Assembly: GCF_003865375.1 (NCBI RefSeq)
Contig: NZ_RQVS01000001.1
Span: 273,700-337,699 of the forward strand
Length of the DNA: 64,000 nucleotides
DNA from: Gulosibacter macacae
Lineage (GTDB): Bacteria; Actinomycetota; Actinomycetes; Actinomycetales; Microbacteriaceae
Reading direction: 5' to 3'
Positions within the stretch are counted from its first letter, which is position 1; the number at the start of each line of letters is the position of its first letter. The translations under genes were made by a program, and so were the position numbers. Under the pieces are notes generated by a model that had not been told where the DNA came from, ran no database searches, and saw nothing but the letters and a program-made list of their open reading frames with translations. Shown here in pieces: positions 16,494 through 27,022 of this stretch.

Positions 16494-17867
16494 CTACACG
16501 CCGTGCAGGGGGCGACCTGCGAGGGCCATCATGGCCTCGCCGAGCACCTCGTTCTGCGTGGGGTGGGCGTGGATGAGCGGGGCAACGTCTTCCGGGTAAG
16601 CATCCCAGTTGACGATGAGCTGTGCTTCGCCGACGAGCTCGCCAACACGAGCGCCAATGAGGTGGATGCCAACGACAGGACCATCCTTCACGCGCACGAC
16701 CTTGGCGATACCGGCGGTACCGAGAATCGAGCTCTTGGCGTTACCAGCGAGGTTGTACTCGTAGCTCTGGATCGCGTCATCACCGTGCTCAGCCTTCGCC
16801 TTCGCCTCGCTGAGACCAACGGAAGCGATCTGCGGTTCGCTATAGGTGACCTTCGGCACGTTGGCGTCGTTGACGAGCACCGGCTCAAGGCCAGCAATGT
16901 GCTCGGCAACAAAGATGCCGTGGGCGTAGCTACGGTGAGCAAGCTGGAGGCTCGGCACAATGTCACCGATCGCGTACACGCCGGGAACCGAGGTCTGCAG
17001 GTTTTCGTCGACGACGACGAAGCCACGGTCAAGCTGTACCCCAGCATCTTCGAAGCCCATGCCAGAGGTAACCGGGCCGCGGCCAATGGCCACGAGGAGT
17101 ACGTCACCGTCGATGGTCTCGCCCTTGTCGGTCTTCACGTGCACGCCGTATTCGTCCTGCGTGACCGAATCAAACTTGGTCGAGAGCTGGAAGTTGATGC
17201 CGCGCTTCTTGTAGGCGCGCTCAAGCTGCTTCGAGATGGCGACGTCTTCGGCGGGGGCGAGGTGGTCGAGGCCCTCGATGATGGTGACTTCAGCACCGAG
17301 CGAACGCCAGAGGCTCGCGAACTCGAGGCCGATCACGCCACCGCCGAGCACGACAGCGCGCTGCGGCAACCAGTTCATCTGGAGGGCCTGGTCAGACGTG
17401 ATGACATTTCCGGTGATCTCGAGGCCCGGAATCGAGCGCGAGTACGAACCGGTGGCGAGGATGACGTTCTTGCCAACGTACTTTTCGCCGTTCACCTCAA
17501 CGGTGTTGTTCGAGACGAGCTTGCCTTCGCCGGCAACCACGTCGATGGCCTTGGCCTTGAGCAGGCCCTGGAGACCCTTGAACTTGGTCGAAACGATGCC
17601 ATCGCGGAACGCCGCAACCTTTTCGGCGTCGACGCCTTCGAGGCTCAGGCTGATGCCCATGCGTGCACCGTCTTCGACGGCCTCAACGACCTCGGCGCTG
17701 TGCAACATGGCCTTCGTGGGCACGCAACCGCGGTGAAGACAGGTGCCGCCCAGCTTGTCCTTTTCAATGACGACGGCCGAGAGGCCTAGCTGCTTGGCGC
17801 GGATCGCGGCGGCGTAGCCTGCGCTACCGCCACCGAGGATGACGAGGTCGAAGTTGTGTTCTGACAC
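16494..17867 (-). CDS. lpdA: Dihydrolipoyl dehydrogenase (E3)
   Basis: FAD enzyme that reoxidises dihydrolipoamide with NAD in the 2-oxo acid dehydrogenase complexes. The 457-residue protein starts with the FAD-binding LVILGGGSAGYAAA. The redox pair is C43/C48 in GGTCLHRGCVPTK. The NAD motif VVLGGGVIGLEFA and the C-terminal HAHPTQNE acid-base dyad are present. GTG at 17867 is chosen because AGAGGGAG precedes it; the ORF extends further upstream without homology. It is upstream of sucB in the same direction. Confidence 0.95.
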   Translation of the reverse strand: MSEHNFDLVILGGGSAGYAAAIRAKQLGLSAVVIEKDKLGGTCLHRGCVPTKAMLHSAEVVEAVEDGARMGISLSLEGVDAEKVAAFRDGIVSTKFKGLQGLLKAKAIDVVAGEGKLVSNNTVEVNGEKYVGKNVILATGSYSRSIPGLEITGNVITSDQALQMNWLPQRAVVLGGGVIGLEFASLWRSLGAEVTIIEGLDHLAPAEDVAISKQLERAYKKRGINFQLSTKFDSVTQDEYGVHVKTDKGETIDGDVLLVAIGRGPVTSGMGFEDAGVQLDRGFVVVDENLQTSVPGVYAIGDIVPSLQLAHRSYAHGIFVAEHIAGLEPVLVNDANVPKVTYSEPQIASVGLSEAKAKAEHGDDAIQSYEYNLAGNAKSSILGTAGIAKVVRVKDGPVVGIHLIGARVGELVGEAQLIVNWDAYPEDVAPLIHAHPTQNEVLGEAMMALAGRPLHGV

Positions 17868-18035
17868 CCGGAATGCTCCCTCTGATGTGTTGTCTGGAAG
17901 TCGGTGCTGGTGGCCCGGCCGTAGTTGTACCGGATGCGGCACGGCGACTCGTGCGACCGTTGGCTAAAGCCTCGCGTCAGCCTACACCGCGTGTCCGACG
18001 GTCCTCGGCAGGTTCACCAACGTAGCGGCTGGAGC

Positions 18036-18080
18036 GAAAGTGCCTCGGCGCGAACATCGAAACCGCGCCGAGGCACTTTC
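18036..18080 (-). terminator. Terminator downstream of pepA
   Basis: A perfect 17-bp stem (GAAAGTGCCTCGGCGCG at 18036-18052, complement at 18064-18080) with an 11-base loop. It lies ten bases after the pepA stop on the minus strand and upstream of the lpdA start. Confidence 0.8.
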
Positions 18081-18089
18081 AGATCCCAA

Positions 18090-19553
18090 CTAGCTCAGTG
18101 CTGCGATGGTTTCGACAAGCGTGCGCACTGGCACGCCGGTCGCACCCTTCGGCGTGTAACCGTAGGCGCCACCGCCATTCTCGGCCGGACCGGCAATGTC
18201 AAGGTGAGCCCACGCAATCGGCTCGCCCTCCGCATCCTTGCCAATGAAGCGCTCGAGGAAGGCAGCGGCGAACAGCATGCCTGCCGAACGGTCGCCCGGC
18301 TTGGCGTTGACGAGATCGGCAACGGGCGACTCGAGACGCTCCGCGATTTCTTCGGGAATCGGCATCGGCCACACGACCTCGCCGGTGCGCTGACCGGCCG
18401 CCACCAGGCGGTCGCGCCACTCATCGTTATTGCCCATGAGTCCGGTCGTGCGGTTTCCGAGCGCGACGACCTGAGCGCCGGTGAGCGTGGCAATGTCGAT
18501 GACGACATCCGGCTGCGCTTCAGAAGCGAGCACGAGTCCATCGGCGAGCACGAGACGGCCCTCGGCATCGGTGTTGGTCACCTCGACTGTCGTGCCACCG
18601 CGCATCCGCAGCACATCGTCGGGCTTGAGTGCGTCGGCGGAAGGCATGTTCTCTGCGAGGCAGCAATAGCCCGATACGCGCACCGGCAGACCGAGCTTCG
18701 CGACCGCAACGATCGTTGCGAGTACCGAGCCGGCACCCGACATATCGAACTTCATGCCGAGCATGCTGCCGGCGGGCTTGATCGAGATGCCGCCAGTATC
18801 GAAGGTGATGCCCTTGCCGACGAGTGCCACGTGAGTTGCGGCCCCTTCGGGTGCATAGCTGAGGTGCACGAGGCGCGGCGGGTTCGCTGAACCCTGGCCA
18901 ACGCCGAGGATGCCGCCGCAATCTTCATCGGCGAGCTTGGCTTCATCCCACACCGCGACCTCGATCGGAAGCTCCGCGGTGACGTCGGTGGAGCGACGCG
19001 CGAACTCTTCCGGTACGAGCTCATTCGGGGGAGTGTTGCCAAGGTCGCGGGCGAACACGACCGCCTCGGCGAGAATGCGGGCACGATCGAGCGCCTCCTG
19101 CGCGGCATCTTCGGTTGATACGAGCGCGACCGACCGCTCTTCAGGACGCTCTTCGTCGGCCTTCTTATAGATGTCGAGTTGGTGTGCCCCAAGAGCAAAG
19201 CCCAGGGCAAGTGCCTCGAGCTCCTCAGCGGTCGCGTCGCTCAACTCAATGACGACGTGCGCTTCGCGCTTGAGGGCACGAGCGGCGCTACCAGCGGCGC
19301 GGCGCAGGGCCTCAAGGGTGCGCTCCTTGCCAATTCCAACGAGGAGCGCAGCGCGCTCCTCACCGTTGGCAACGAGGATGCGGGCGGTCCCGCCAGCCTT
19401 GCCAGTGAAGTCAAGTGCGGCGAGACGCTCAGCCGTGAGGCCGTAGTCGTCGGCGGCAAGAATCTGCGGCGTGTCGCCAGCGAGAATCGGGAGGACGAGT
19501 ACGCCTTCGGCGTCAGCGGGCGAGGGAACCAATGTGAAATTTGGAATCTGCAT
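18090..19553 (-). CDS. pepA: Leucyl aminopeptidase (M17)
   Basis: Cytosolic di-metal aminopeptidase. The 487-residue protein has the M17 signatures GKGITFDTGGISIKPAG (metal Lys/Asp), FDMSGAG and the family hallmark NTDAEGRLVLADGL with metal-binding Asp/Glu. The C-terminus PKGATGVPVRTLVE is typical. ATG 19553 (MQIPN) is chosen, with TATGGT eight bases upstream; ATG 19559 is a close alternative. It is divergent from the PAC2 gene with about 78 bp between starts. Confidence 0.95.
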   Translation of the reverse strand: MQIPNFTLVPSPADAEGVLVLPILAGDTPQILAADDYGLTAERLAALDFTGKAGGTARILVANGEERAALLVGIGKERTLEALRRAAGSAARALKREAHVVIELSDATAEELEALALGFALGAHQLDIYKKADEERPEERSVALVSTEDAAQEALDRARILAEAVVFARDLGNTPPNELVPEEFARRSTDVTAELPIEVAVWDEAKLADEDCGGILGVGQGSANPPRLVHLSYAPEGAATHVALVGKGITFDTGGISIKPAGSMLGMKFDMSGAGSVLATIVAVAKLGLPVRVSGYCCLAENMPSADALKPDDVLRMRGGTTVEVTNTDAEGRLVLADGLVLASEAQPDVVIDIATLTGAQVVALGNRTTGLMGNNDEWRDRLVAAGQRTGEVVWPMPIPEEIAERLESPVADLVNAKPGDRSAGMLFAAAFLERFIGKDAEGEPIAWAHLDIAGPAENGGGAYGYTPKGATGVPVRTLVETIAALS

Positions 19554-19618
19554 GATCATCGACCATATGCCCAGCACGCTGGGAGCGAACCTGCCCGCCT
19601 GCCGTTCCCTCATCCGCG

Positions 19619-19624
19619 TACGAT
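19619..19624 (+). promoter_or_regulatory. -10 box of a probable leaderless promoter (PAC2 gene)
   Basis: TACGAT ends seven bases before ATG 19632, with no Shine-Dalgarno between them. Confidence 0.45.
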
Positions 19625-19631
19625 TGCCGGC

Positions 19632-20543
19632 ATGACTGGGCGCGACTCGATTTTCTTTCCGGGGGAAGCGTGGTCTCGTGTACCTGCGGGACTGCCGCTG
19701 GTCGCGCTCCTCACTGGCTACCGCGACGCCGGTTCTACGGTGTTGCAAACGGTGGAATCACTGCTCGACGAAGGTGACGCCGAAATCGTTGCGGGCTTCG
19801 ACATCGACTCGCTCTTCGATTACCGCGCTCGACGACCGATCATCCGTGTCGAAGGCACACAGATTACCGAGTACCGTTTGCCGCGGCTTGATCTGCGACT
19901 TGTGCGCGACTCGATGGGGCAACAGTTTCTTTTGCTTTCAGGGTTCGAACCCGACTTCCGCTGGAGCGCGTTCACCGCATCCCTGCGCCAACTCATTTCG
20001 CACTTCGAGGTCTCGACCGTGACGTGGGCGCACGCGATTCCGATGCCGGTGCCGCATACCCGACCGATTCGCCTCGCGGTCACCGGCACCCGTGAAGACC
20101 TTATTGAGCAACTTTCGGTCTGGCATGCGACGGTCGAAGCGCCGGCCCACGCGCTGCATGAACTGGAGTTCGAGCTGACGGCCGAGAGCTTCCCAATTGT
20201 CGACCTCGTCGTGCTCGTGCCGCACTACCTGGCCGATGGAGTGTTGCCGGCGACGGCGCTGCGACTCATTGAGGCGATCGGGACTGCGAGCGGACTACTG
20301 CTCGCAACCGAGCAATTGCGGGAACGCGATCGCGAGTTCCGACTTGAATTCGAGAGTTCGCTCGAGGAGAACGAAGAAGCTCAGCGCCTAATTTCGGTGC
20401 TCGAGACGCAGCACGATGGGTTCTTGCGCGGAAATCCGCTTGAGAATCCCTTCGCCGATGCCGATGGTGAACTGCCGAGCGCGGATTCCATCGCCGCTGA
20501 ACTAGAACGCTATTTGAAGACGCGCGCGGACGAGGAGAAGTGA
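19632..20543 (+). CDS. PAC2-family protein (proteasome-assembly-chaperone-like)
   Basis: A 303-residue PAC2-fold protein. It opens with a GYRDAGSTVLQTVESLLD segment, followed by EIVAGFDIDSLFDYRARRP, TWAHAIPMPVPHTRP and VVLVPHYLADGVLPATALRLIEAI, all typical of actinobacterial PAC2 proteins. The C-terminus is a Glu-rich helical tail (EENEEAQRLISVLETQHDGF). Its role in bacteria is unclear. The frame runs open upstream to 19179, but that part is antisense to pepA. The stop overlaps the MFS start by 4 bp, so the two form an operon. Confidence 0.85.
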   Translation: MTGRDSIFFPGEAWSRVPAGLPLVALLTGYRDAGSTVLQTVESLLDEGDAEIVAGFDIDSLFDYRARRPIIRVEGTQITEYRLPRLDLRLVRDSMGQQFLLLSGFEPDFRWSAFTASLRQLISHFEVSTVTWAHAIPMPVPHTRPIRLAVTGTREDLIEQLSVWHATVEAPAHALHELEFELTAESFPIVDLVVLVPHYLADGVLPATALRLIEAIGTASGLLLATEQLRERDREFRLEFESSLEENEEAQRLISVLETQHDGFLRGNPLENPFADADGELPSADSIAAELERYLKTRADEEK

Positions 20544-21919
20544 GCACCAAGCCCAGCTCGAACGAGCCGCCGCCCACCACTGAAGCTCTACGCCTACTTC
20601 CACCTCGGCTCCCACGACTGATCTTCATCGTTGCGCTCTTCGCCTATGTCGTCGCGGTGACGCAGCGCTCCTCGCTCGGAGTCGCCGGCGTAGACGCTGC
20701 TGATCGCTTCATGGCAACCGCCACCGAGCTTTCTGCCCTCGGCGTCATGCAGGTCGCGGTCTACGCGATCATGCAAATTCCCGTGGGGATGTTGCTCGAC
20801 CGATTCGGCGCGCGCCAGCTCATCATGGTCGGTGCCGTGCTCATGGCAATCGGTCAGTGCATCGTGGCTCTCGCCCCAAGCATCGAGGTCGCGGTCATTG
20901 GCCGCGTGCTCGTTGGTGCGGGGGATGCGACGACATTCGTTTCGGGTCTGCGCATCCTTGCGGCCTGGTTCCCACCTCGACGAGTGCCGATCATGCAGCA
21001 GTGGTACGGAAATCTCGGGCAGATCGGTCAGTTCTTGTCGGCTGTGCCGTTCTCGACACTGTTGCATCTCGGCGGCTGGACGACAGCCTTTTTCACCACC
21101 GCGTCACTTTCGGTGATCGTTGTCATCGCCTCGATCGTGTGGCTTCGCGACACGCCGTACCGGGGCTTCGCTGGCGAGCCACTGTCGATTCGAGGTGCGT
21201 TCGACAAGCTCGGTCAGGCGTTCGCTCGACCCGGTACGCGCTTGGGCTTCTGGGCCCATTTCACGACCCAGTTCCCCGGCACTGTCTTCGGGTTGCTTTG
21301 GGGTTTCCCGATCATGGTGCAGGGGCTCGGGTATCCCACCGAGCTCGCCGCGGTGCTCGTGATTGCGCCAGTTATTGCCGGAATGGCGATTGGACCGTTT
21401 ATCGGCCTGGCGACGGCGCGGTGGCCACTGCGCCGCTCCAACCTCGTCATTTTCATTGTGTTGGTGCAGGCGGCATTCTGGATCGCCTGCATCACCTGGC
21501 CTGATCATCCGCCAATGTGGCTCTTCCTGCTGACGCTCGTGATCACCGGTGTTGGCGGCACGGGGTCAACGATCGGCTTCGATTTCGCGCGCACGTTCAA
21601 CCCTGCCTCGAGCTACGGATCAGCCTCCGGCATTGTCAACGTGGGCGGCTTCACGGCAAGTTCCGTCACCTTCCTCCTGGTCGGACTTGGCATTGACTTT
21701 GCCGGGCGCGCGGGCGACGGCACGACGCCCTGGAGTTCCTTCCAGGTGGCGCTCTGGGCGTTCCCGCTCGTCATGGCGCTGGGGCTCATCGGACTCATCA
21801 TTGAGCGCCGCCGTACGCGTTCTCGACTTGCCTCAGAAGAGGGCATCACCGTCGCGCCTCTTTGGACGGCCATCATGCGTCGCCGTCGCCGTCGCCGTCG
21901 CCGCCGCCGCCGCGGCTAA
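20540..21919 (+). CDS. MFS transporter with poly-arginine C-terminus
   Basis: A 459-residue major-facilitator protein with about 12 hydrophobic helices. The MFS loop motif is GMLLDRFGARQL after helix 2, and helix 5 contains GWTTAFFTTA. The substrate is not evident from sequence. GTG 20540 overlaps the PAC2 stop (translational coupling). The last 14 residues are a Met, twelve consecutive Arg and a Gly, encoded by a CGY triplet tract. This would put a strongly positive tail in the cytosol. The ends of MFS proteins vary, but such a pure homopolymer is odd. Confidence 0.85.
   Translation: MSTKPSSNEPPPTTEALRLLPPRLPRLIFIVALFAYVVAVTQRSSLGVAGVDAADRFMATATELSALGVMQVAVYAIMQIPVGMLLDRFGARQLIMVGAVLMAIGQCIVALAPSIEVAVIGRVLVGAGDATTFVSGLRILAAWFPPRRVPIMQQWYGNLGQIGQFLSAVPFSTLLHLGGWTTAFFTTASLSVIVVIASIVWLRDTPYRGFAGEPLSIRGAFDKLGQAFARPGTRLGFWAHFTTQFPGTVFGLLWGFPIMVQGLGYPTELAAVLVIAPVIAGMAIGPFIGLATARWPLRRSNLVIFIVLVQAAFWIACITWPDHPPMWLFLLTLVITGVGGTGSTIGFDFARTFNPASSYGSASGIVNVGGFTASSVTFLLVGLGIDFAGRAGDGTTPWSSFQVALWAFPLVMALGLIGLIIERRRTRSRLASEEGITVAPLWTAIMRRRRRRRRRRRRG
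21878..21913. repeat. CGY triplet microsatellite (12 Arg codons)
   Basis: Twelve consecutive CGT/CGC codons, mostly alternating CGT CGC then pure CGC, just before the stop of the MFS gene. It could be a slippage-prone tract; whole-codon gain or loss would leave the frame intact. Confidence 0.9.
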
Positions 21920-22057
21920 TTGGATGCGCCGTGCCTGCGGCATTCGGGAATGTTTCGGAATCGCCGCGTGTAGTATTTAGTGTCGGACCCAGCCGGTCCC
22001 CATTTGGGGGCTTGACATGGGCCTTAGTTATGTCCGCACCATGCGAAGGGGTTGATC

Positions 22058-23659
<1,602 letters not shown>

Positions 23660-23726
23660 GACAGCACCCGCAGTTCATTCTTCGCCGCCCTCCCCGCGCC
23701 GCTCAGGCTCGACGGAGGCCGGCGAC

Positions 23727-23732
23727 TATAAT
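23727..23732 (+). promoter_or_regulatory. Candidate -10 element for the ectB-CofE unit
   Basis: A perfect TATAAT lies about 75 bp upstream of the ectB start, just after the sigma factor gene. No convincing -35 is at the usual spacing (CTCGAC is too close), so the call rests on the -10 match. Confidence 0.4.
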
Positions 23733-23807
23733 CTGTGAGTTATCGTGCCTCGCGGCTTGACGCTTTCCGGCCGCGCCCAAGCACCTTCCCGATCAGAAAG
23801 GCCCGCT

Positions 23808-25067
23808 ATGGATCTGTCCGTTTTCGACAGCATGGAATCGGAGGTGCGCAGCTACATCCGCGCATTCCCGACGGTCTTCGACACGGCTCGAGGCTCCCTG
23901 CTCACCGATGAGGACGGCCGCGAGTACGTCGACTTCTTCTGCGGTGCTGGCACGCTCAACTATGGCCACAACCCGGCTGTGCTGAAGTCGCACGTGATCG
24001 ATTACCTCGCAGGCGACAAGATTCAGCACGCCCTCGACATGGCCACCGGTGCCAAGCGTCAATTCCTCGAGCGCTTCCGCGATGTCATTCTTGAACCACG
24101 CGATCTTGACTACAAGCTGCAGTTCCCGGGGCCCACCGGAGCCAATGCTGTTGAGGCAGCGCTCAAACTGGCCCGCATGGCCACTGGCCGCAGCACGGTC
24201 GTCGCGTTCACCCACGGCTACCACGGACTCTCGCTCGGCGCCCTCGCAGCGACGGGGAACCAGTGGTTCCGTCAGGCCGCTGGCACGAGCCTGCCCGACG
24301 TCGTTTTCCATCCCTTCGACGGCTACTACGGTGACGACGTCAACACCATCGCGCTCCTGCGTCAGCACCTCGAGGATCCCTCGAGCGGGCTCGATCTGCC
24401 TGCCGCAGTCATCGTCGAAACGGTCCAGGGTGAGGGCGGCGTCAACGTCGCGAGCAACGAGTGGCTACGGGAGTTGCGCGAACTCACTACTGAGTTCGGC
24501 ATCCTGCTCATCGTCGATGAGATTCAGATCGGTGTGGGGCGCTCGGGCCGCTTCTTCAGCTTCGAAGAGTCCGGCATCGTGCCTGACATCGTGACGATTT
24601 CGAAGTCGATTTCGGGCTATGGCTTCCCGATGGCGCTCGTACTCATTCGCCCCGAAATTGATGTGTGGAAGCCCGCAATGCACACCGGCACCTTCCGCGG
24701 TAACTCCATCGCCTTCGTCTCGGGTGCCGCTGCGCTCGACGAATTCTGGGCCGACCCGACCATCCATGAGCAGATTGCCAGTCGCGTCGAACTCGTGACT
24801 GAGCGCCTGAACTCGATCGTCGCAAGGTACCCCGAGCACTTCTCGACCCGCGGCCGCGGCCTGCTCCAGGGTCTTGTGGGCATCCAGGATCGCGCCCTCG
24901 CCGGTCGTATCTCGAAGGAAGCGTTCAAGCTCGGCCTCATTATCGAGACCAGCGGCGCCTTCGACGAGGTCGTCAAGGTCATGCCCGCGCTCGTGGGTGA
25001 CGAGGCTACCCTCGTTCGTGGTCTCGACCTCCTTGGCGCCGCAGTCGACGCCGCCCTCGCGGCCTAA
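23808..25067 (+). CDS. ectB: Diaminobutyrate--2-oxoglutarate aminotransferase (EctB type)
   Basis: PLP-dependent class-III aminotransferase; the family makes L-2,4-diaminobutyrate from aspartate semialdehyde and glutamate. The 419-residue protein has EctB features: YVDFFCGAGTLNYGHN, QFPGPTGANAVEAALKLAR, the PLP-aspartate motif LIVDEIQIGVGRSG, and the Schiff-base lysine K266 in ISKSISGYGFP. ATG 23808 has AAAGG upstream. ectA and ectC are absent, so ectoine is not the product here. A CofE-like ligase follows after 27 bp. Diaminobutyrate for the cell wall (known in several Microbacteriaceae) or for a small peptide is possible. Confidence 0.85.
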   Translation: MDLSVFDSMESEVRSYIRAFPTVFDTARGSLLTDEDGREYVDFFCGAGTLNYGHNPAVLKSHVIDYLAGDKIQHALDMATGAKRQFLERFRDVILEPRDLDYKLQFPGPTGANAVEAALKLARMATGRSTVVAFTHGYHGLSLGALAATGNQWFRQAAGTSLPDVVFHPFDGYYGDDVNTIALLRQHLEDPSSGLDLPAAVIVETVQGEGGVNVASNEWLRELRELTTEFGILLIVDEIQIGVGRSGRFFSFEESGIVPDIVTISKSISGYGFPMALVLIRPEIDVWKPAMHTGTFRGNSIAFVSGAAALDEFWADPTIHEQIASRVELVTERLNSIVARYPEHFSTRGRGLLQGLVGIQDRALAGRISKEAFKLGLIIETSGAFDEVVKVMPALVGDEATLVRGLDLLGAAVDAALAA

Positions 25068-25094
25068 GCACAGAACTCCCTAGGACACATACGA

Positions 25095-25802
25095 ATGACT
25101 GATCTGCAGGCTAACGAGGGCAAGGCCCTCGAATCCACCATCGATGGCGTTGCCTACCAGCGACTTCCCATCCGCACGCACTTGGTGCTCGCTGACGACG
25201 ACCTCCACCAGATCGTGCGCAAGTACGCGCAGCCGGTGGTGCAAGATGGCGATGTGCTCTTCGTCACTGAGAAGATCGTGGCGATCACGCAGGGCCGGTC
25301 GATGTTGCTCGACGACATTCACCCGCGCCCGCTCGCAAACTTCCTCTCGAAGTACGTTACCCGTACCCCGCACGGTATCGGTCTTGGCATGCCTGAGACC
25401 ATGGAGATGGCGTTGCAGGAGTGCGGCACCCCACGCATCCTCTTGGCCGCTGGCGTGTCGGCGTTCTCGAAGAAGGTGCTACGACGCTCGGGCGACTTCT
25501 ACCGCATCGCCGGCATGAAGGCGCGCGCGATTGATGGCCCGACCTCCGGGACGATCCCGCCCTATGACCGCTCGGTGGTGCTCGGACCCAAGGAGCCGAC
25601 GCGCGTGGCGCGCGATCTCAAGACGCTCCTTGGCGGCAAGCTCGAGGTGCTCATCGTCGACATTAACGACATTGGTGGCAACATCCTCGGCTCGACCATG
25701 GATCCGGCACGCAACGAGCACTGGGTGCGCGTGCTCAGCGATAACCCGCTCGGTCAGGGCACCCAATCGACGCCGATGGGCATTATTCGTCCGGTGAAGT
25801 AG
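25095..25802 (+). CDS. CofE-like gamma-glutamyl ligase (COG1478)
   Basis: A 235-residue member of the F420-0:gamma-glutamyl ligase family. Motifs include GDVLFVTEKIVAITQGR near the N-terminus, LAAGVSAFSKKV and the C-terminal VDINDIGGNILGSTM. The canonical enzyme adds Glu to coenzyme F420-0, but relatives act on other acceptors (a chlamydial member works on folate). No other F420 gene is in the window. Position 27 bp after ectB suggests co-transcription and a shared product, perhaps with diaminobutyrate as acceptor or amine donor. That role is inference. Confidence 0.75.
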   Translation: MTDLQANEGKALESTIDGVAYQRLPIRTHLVLADDDLHQIVRKYAQPVVQDGDVLFVTEKIVAITQGRSMLLDDIHPRPLANFLSKYVTRTPHGIGLGMPETMEMALQECGTPRILLAAGVSAFSKKVLRRSGDFYRIAGMKARAIDGPTSGTIPPYDRSVVLGPKEPTRVARDLKTLLGGKLEVLIVDINDIGGNILGSTMDPARNEHWVRVLSDNPLGQGTQSTPMGIIRPVK

Positions 25803-25829
25803 CCGCAGCGAACTCGCTGTGACACCGAC

Positions 25830-25864
25830 GGGGGTCAGCTTGACGAATTGTCGAGCTGACCCCC
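25830..25864. terminator. Bidirectional terminator between CofE-like and ATP-grasp genes
   Basis: A 15-bp stem (GGGGGTCAGCTTGAC at 25830-25844 with its complement at 25850-25864, one G-T pair) and a 5-base loop, between the convergent gene ends. Confidence 0.8.
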
Positions 25865-25880
25865 CGTTGCCGTGCGCGCG

Positions 25881-26888
25881 TTAGCGGCCGATCGCTGCGC
25901 GGTACACCGGCAATAGACCCTTGCGCAGCCCCGAGACCGTGGGCTTGGCCTGGAACACGCCGGTGTTGTAATTGCCCTCAATGAGCACGGGACGGTTGGG
26001 CGCAATGGCGACGTCCCAGCCGACAAAGGGCACTTCCGGGATGCGCTGGGCCGCGGCTTGCACCGCGTCAAGCGCCTCGGCGAATAGCGGCACCCGGAAG
26101 CCGACGATGGGTACGCCGGACAGCGGATGGATGCCGTGGGTCGCGTTGTTGTCGTCGAACGCCGGATAGAGTGCCACGCCCTCCGGCGAGAGCATCGTGT
26201 ACATGCCGCCGCCCGAGAAGTTGTCGACGTCGCCACCCGCGCCGATGCGCAGGGCAGTCGCGAGGATGTGCACCTTCGTGCCGTCGTTGTAGCTCACGAT
26301 GCGCATGGTGTTCACACTCGAGCTGTTCAACTTCGCGAGATCGGGATGCTGCACGAGGAACTCTTCAAGCAAGAACTGACGGTTGCGCATCCGGTCACGA
26401 CGGAATGCCGTGAGGTCAGTGACCTCGTGCCGACGAATGCGCTCGATACCCTTGCCGCCGAGCGAGTCAGGCACCTTCGCCATGACATCAGCGTGGCGGT
26501 CAAGGAAGTCTTTGAGTGCTTGGTCATCAGCTTCGCGAATATCGAGCCACTCGCGACCGAGCACGTCTTCGAAGCGCACATTGAAGTTGAGCTTGTTCGA
26601 GAGCTGCGCGTTGGCAGTCTTGTCAGTGTTGAGCATCAGCGAATAGTGATTCGACTTCGGATGCGTCGCGAACGTGCGGCGCTCGGCGGGGGAGAGGATC
26701 GCAAAATCCCAGTCCTGATAGTCCTGGAAGGCGCACTCATAGCGGGTTGCCGACCAGAGCATATCGGCGAAGATGACGGCACGGGGCTTGCGGAAGTCGC
26801 GGCCAATATTGCCTGCCATCCGCCAGACGCGCGGCAGGTCCATCGCCTTGGCGCGGTCAAGTAGGTAGTTGAGGCGAAGGTTTGCCAC
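25881..26888 (-). CDS. ATP-grasp protein (sugar-transfer-associated type)
   Basis: A protein of about 335 residues resembling the 'sugar-transfer associated ATP-grasp' family (PF14397). Visible features: VMAKVPDSLGGKGIERI (nucleotide-binding loop), FLLEEFLVQHPDLAKLNSSS with VNTMRIVSYNDGTKVHI, FSGGGMYTMLSPEGVA and the C-terminal VGWDVAIAPNRPVLIEGNYN, where E and N would bind Mg-ATP. The substrate is unknown; relatives sit with polysaccharide or peptide-conjugation genes. Start is uncertain: GTG 26888 or TTG 26903, neither with a good Shine-Dalgarno. It converges on the CofE-like gene and is divergent from parE. Confidence 0.75.
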   Translation of the reverse strand: MANLRLNYLLDRAKAMDLPRVWRMAGNIGRDFRKPRAVIFADMLWSATRYECAFQDYQDWDFAILSPAERRTFATHPKSNHYSLMLNTDKTANAQLSNKLNFNVRFEDVLGREWLDIREADDQALKDFLDRHADVMAKVPDSLGGKGIERIRRHEVTDLTAFRRDRMRNRQFLLEEFLVQHPDLAKLNSSSVNTMRIVSYNDGTKVHILATALRIGAGGDVDNFSGGGMYTMLSPEGVALYPAFDDNNATHGIHPLSGVPIVGFRVPLFAEALDAVQAAAQRIPEVPFVGWDVAIAPNRPVLIEGNYNTGVFQAKPTVSGLRKGLLPVYRAAIGR

Positions 26889-27022
26889 GGTATTCGCTCG
26901 CAATTCTGTCGTCGGCTAGGGCGAGACAACTCTACTCGGCGGCGCGGCAGCGGGCCCGGCCGCCACCCCACCTCGTAAACTATCGAGGTTCACCAGTTCT
27001 CGAGCGAAGGGGAGGGTCACCA

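Noticed and set aside
14645..16576. 643-residue open frame antisense to sucB
   Set aside because: Gly/Ser/Arg-rich mirror of the Ala/Pro linkers and lipoyl repeats; no start signal and no homology.
22012..22017. TTGACA as -35 of the sigma factor promoter
   Set aside because: No acceptable -10 lies 16-19 bases downstream; TTATGT is only 10 bases away.
23808..25802. Ectoine biosynthesis operon
   Set aside because: Only ectB is present; ectA, ectC and ectD are missing and the neighbour is a CofE-like ligase.
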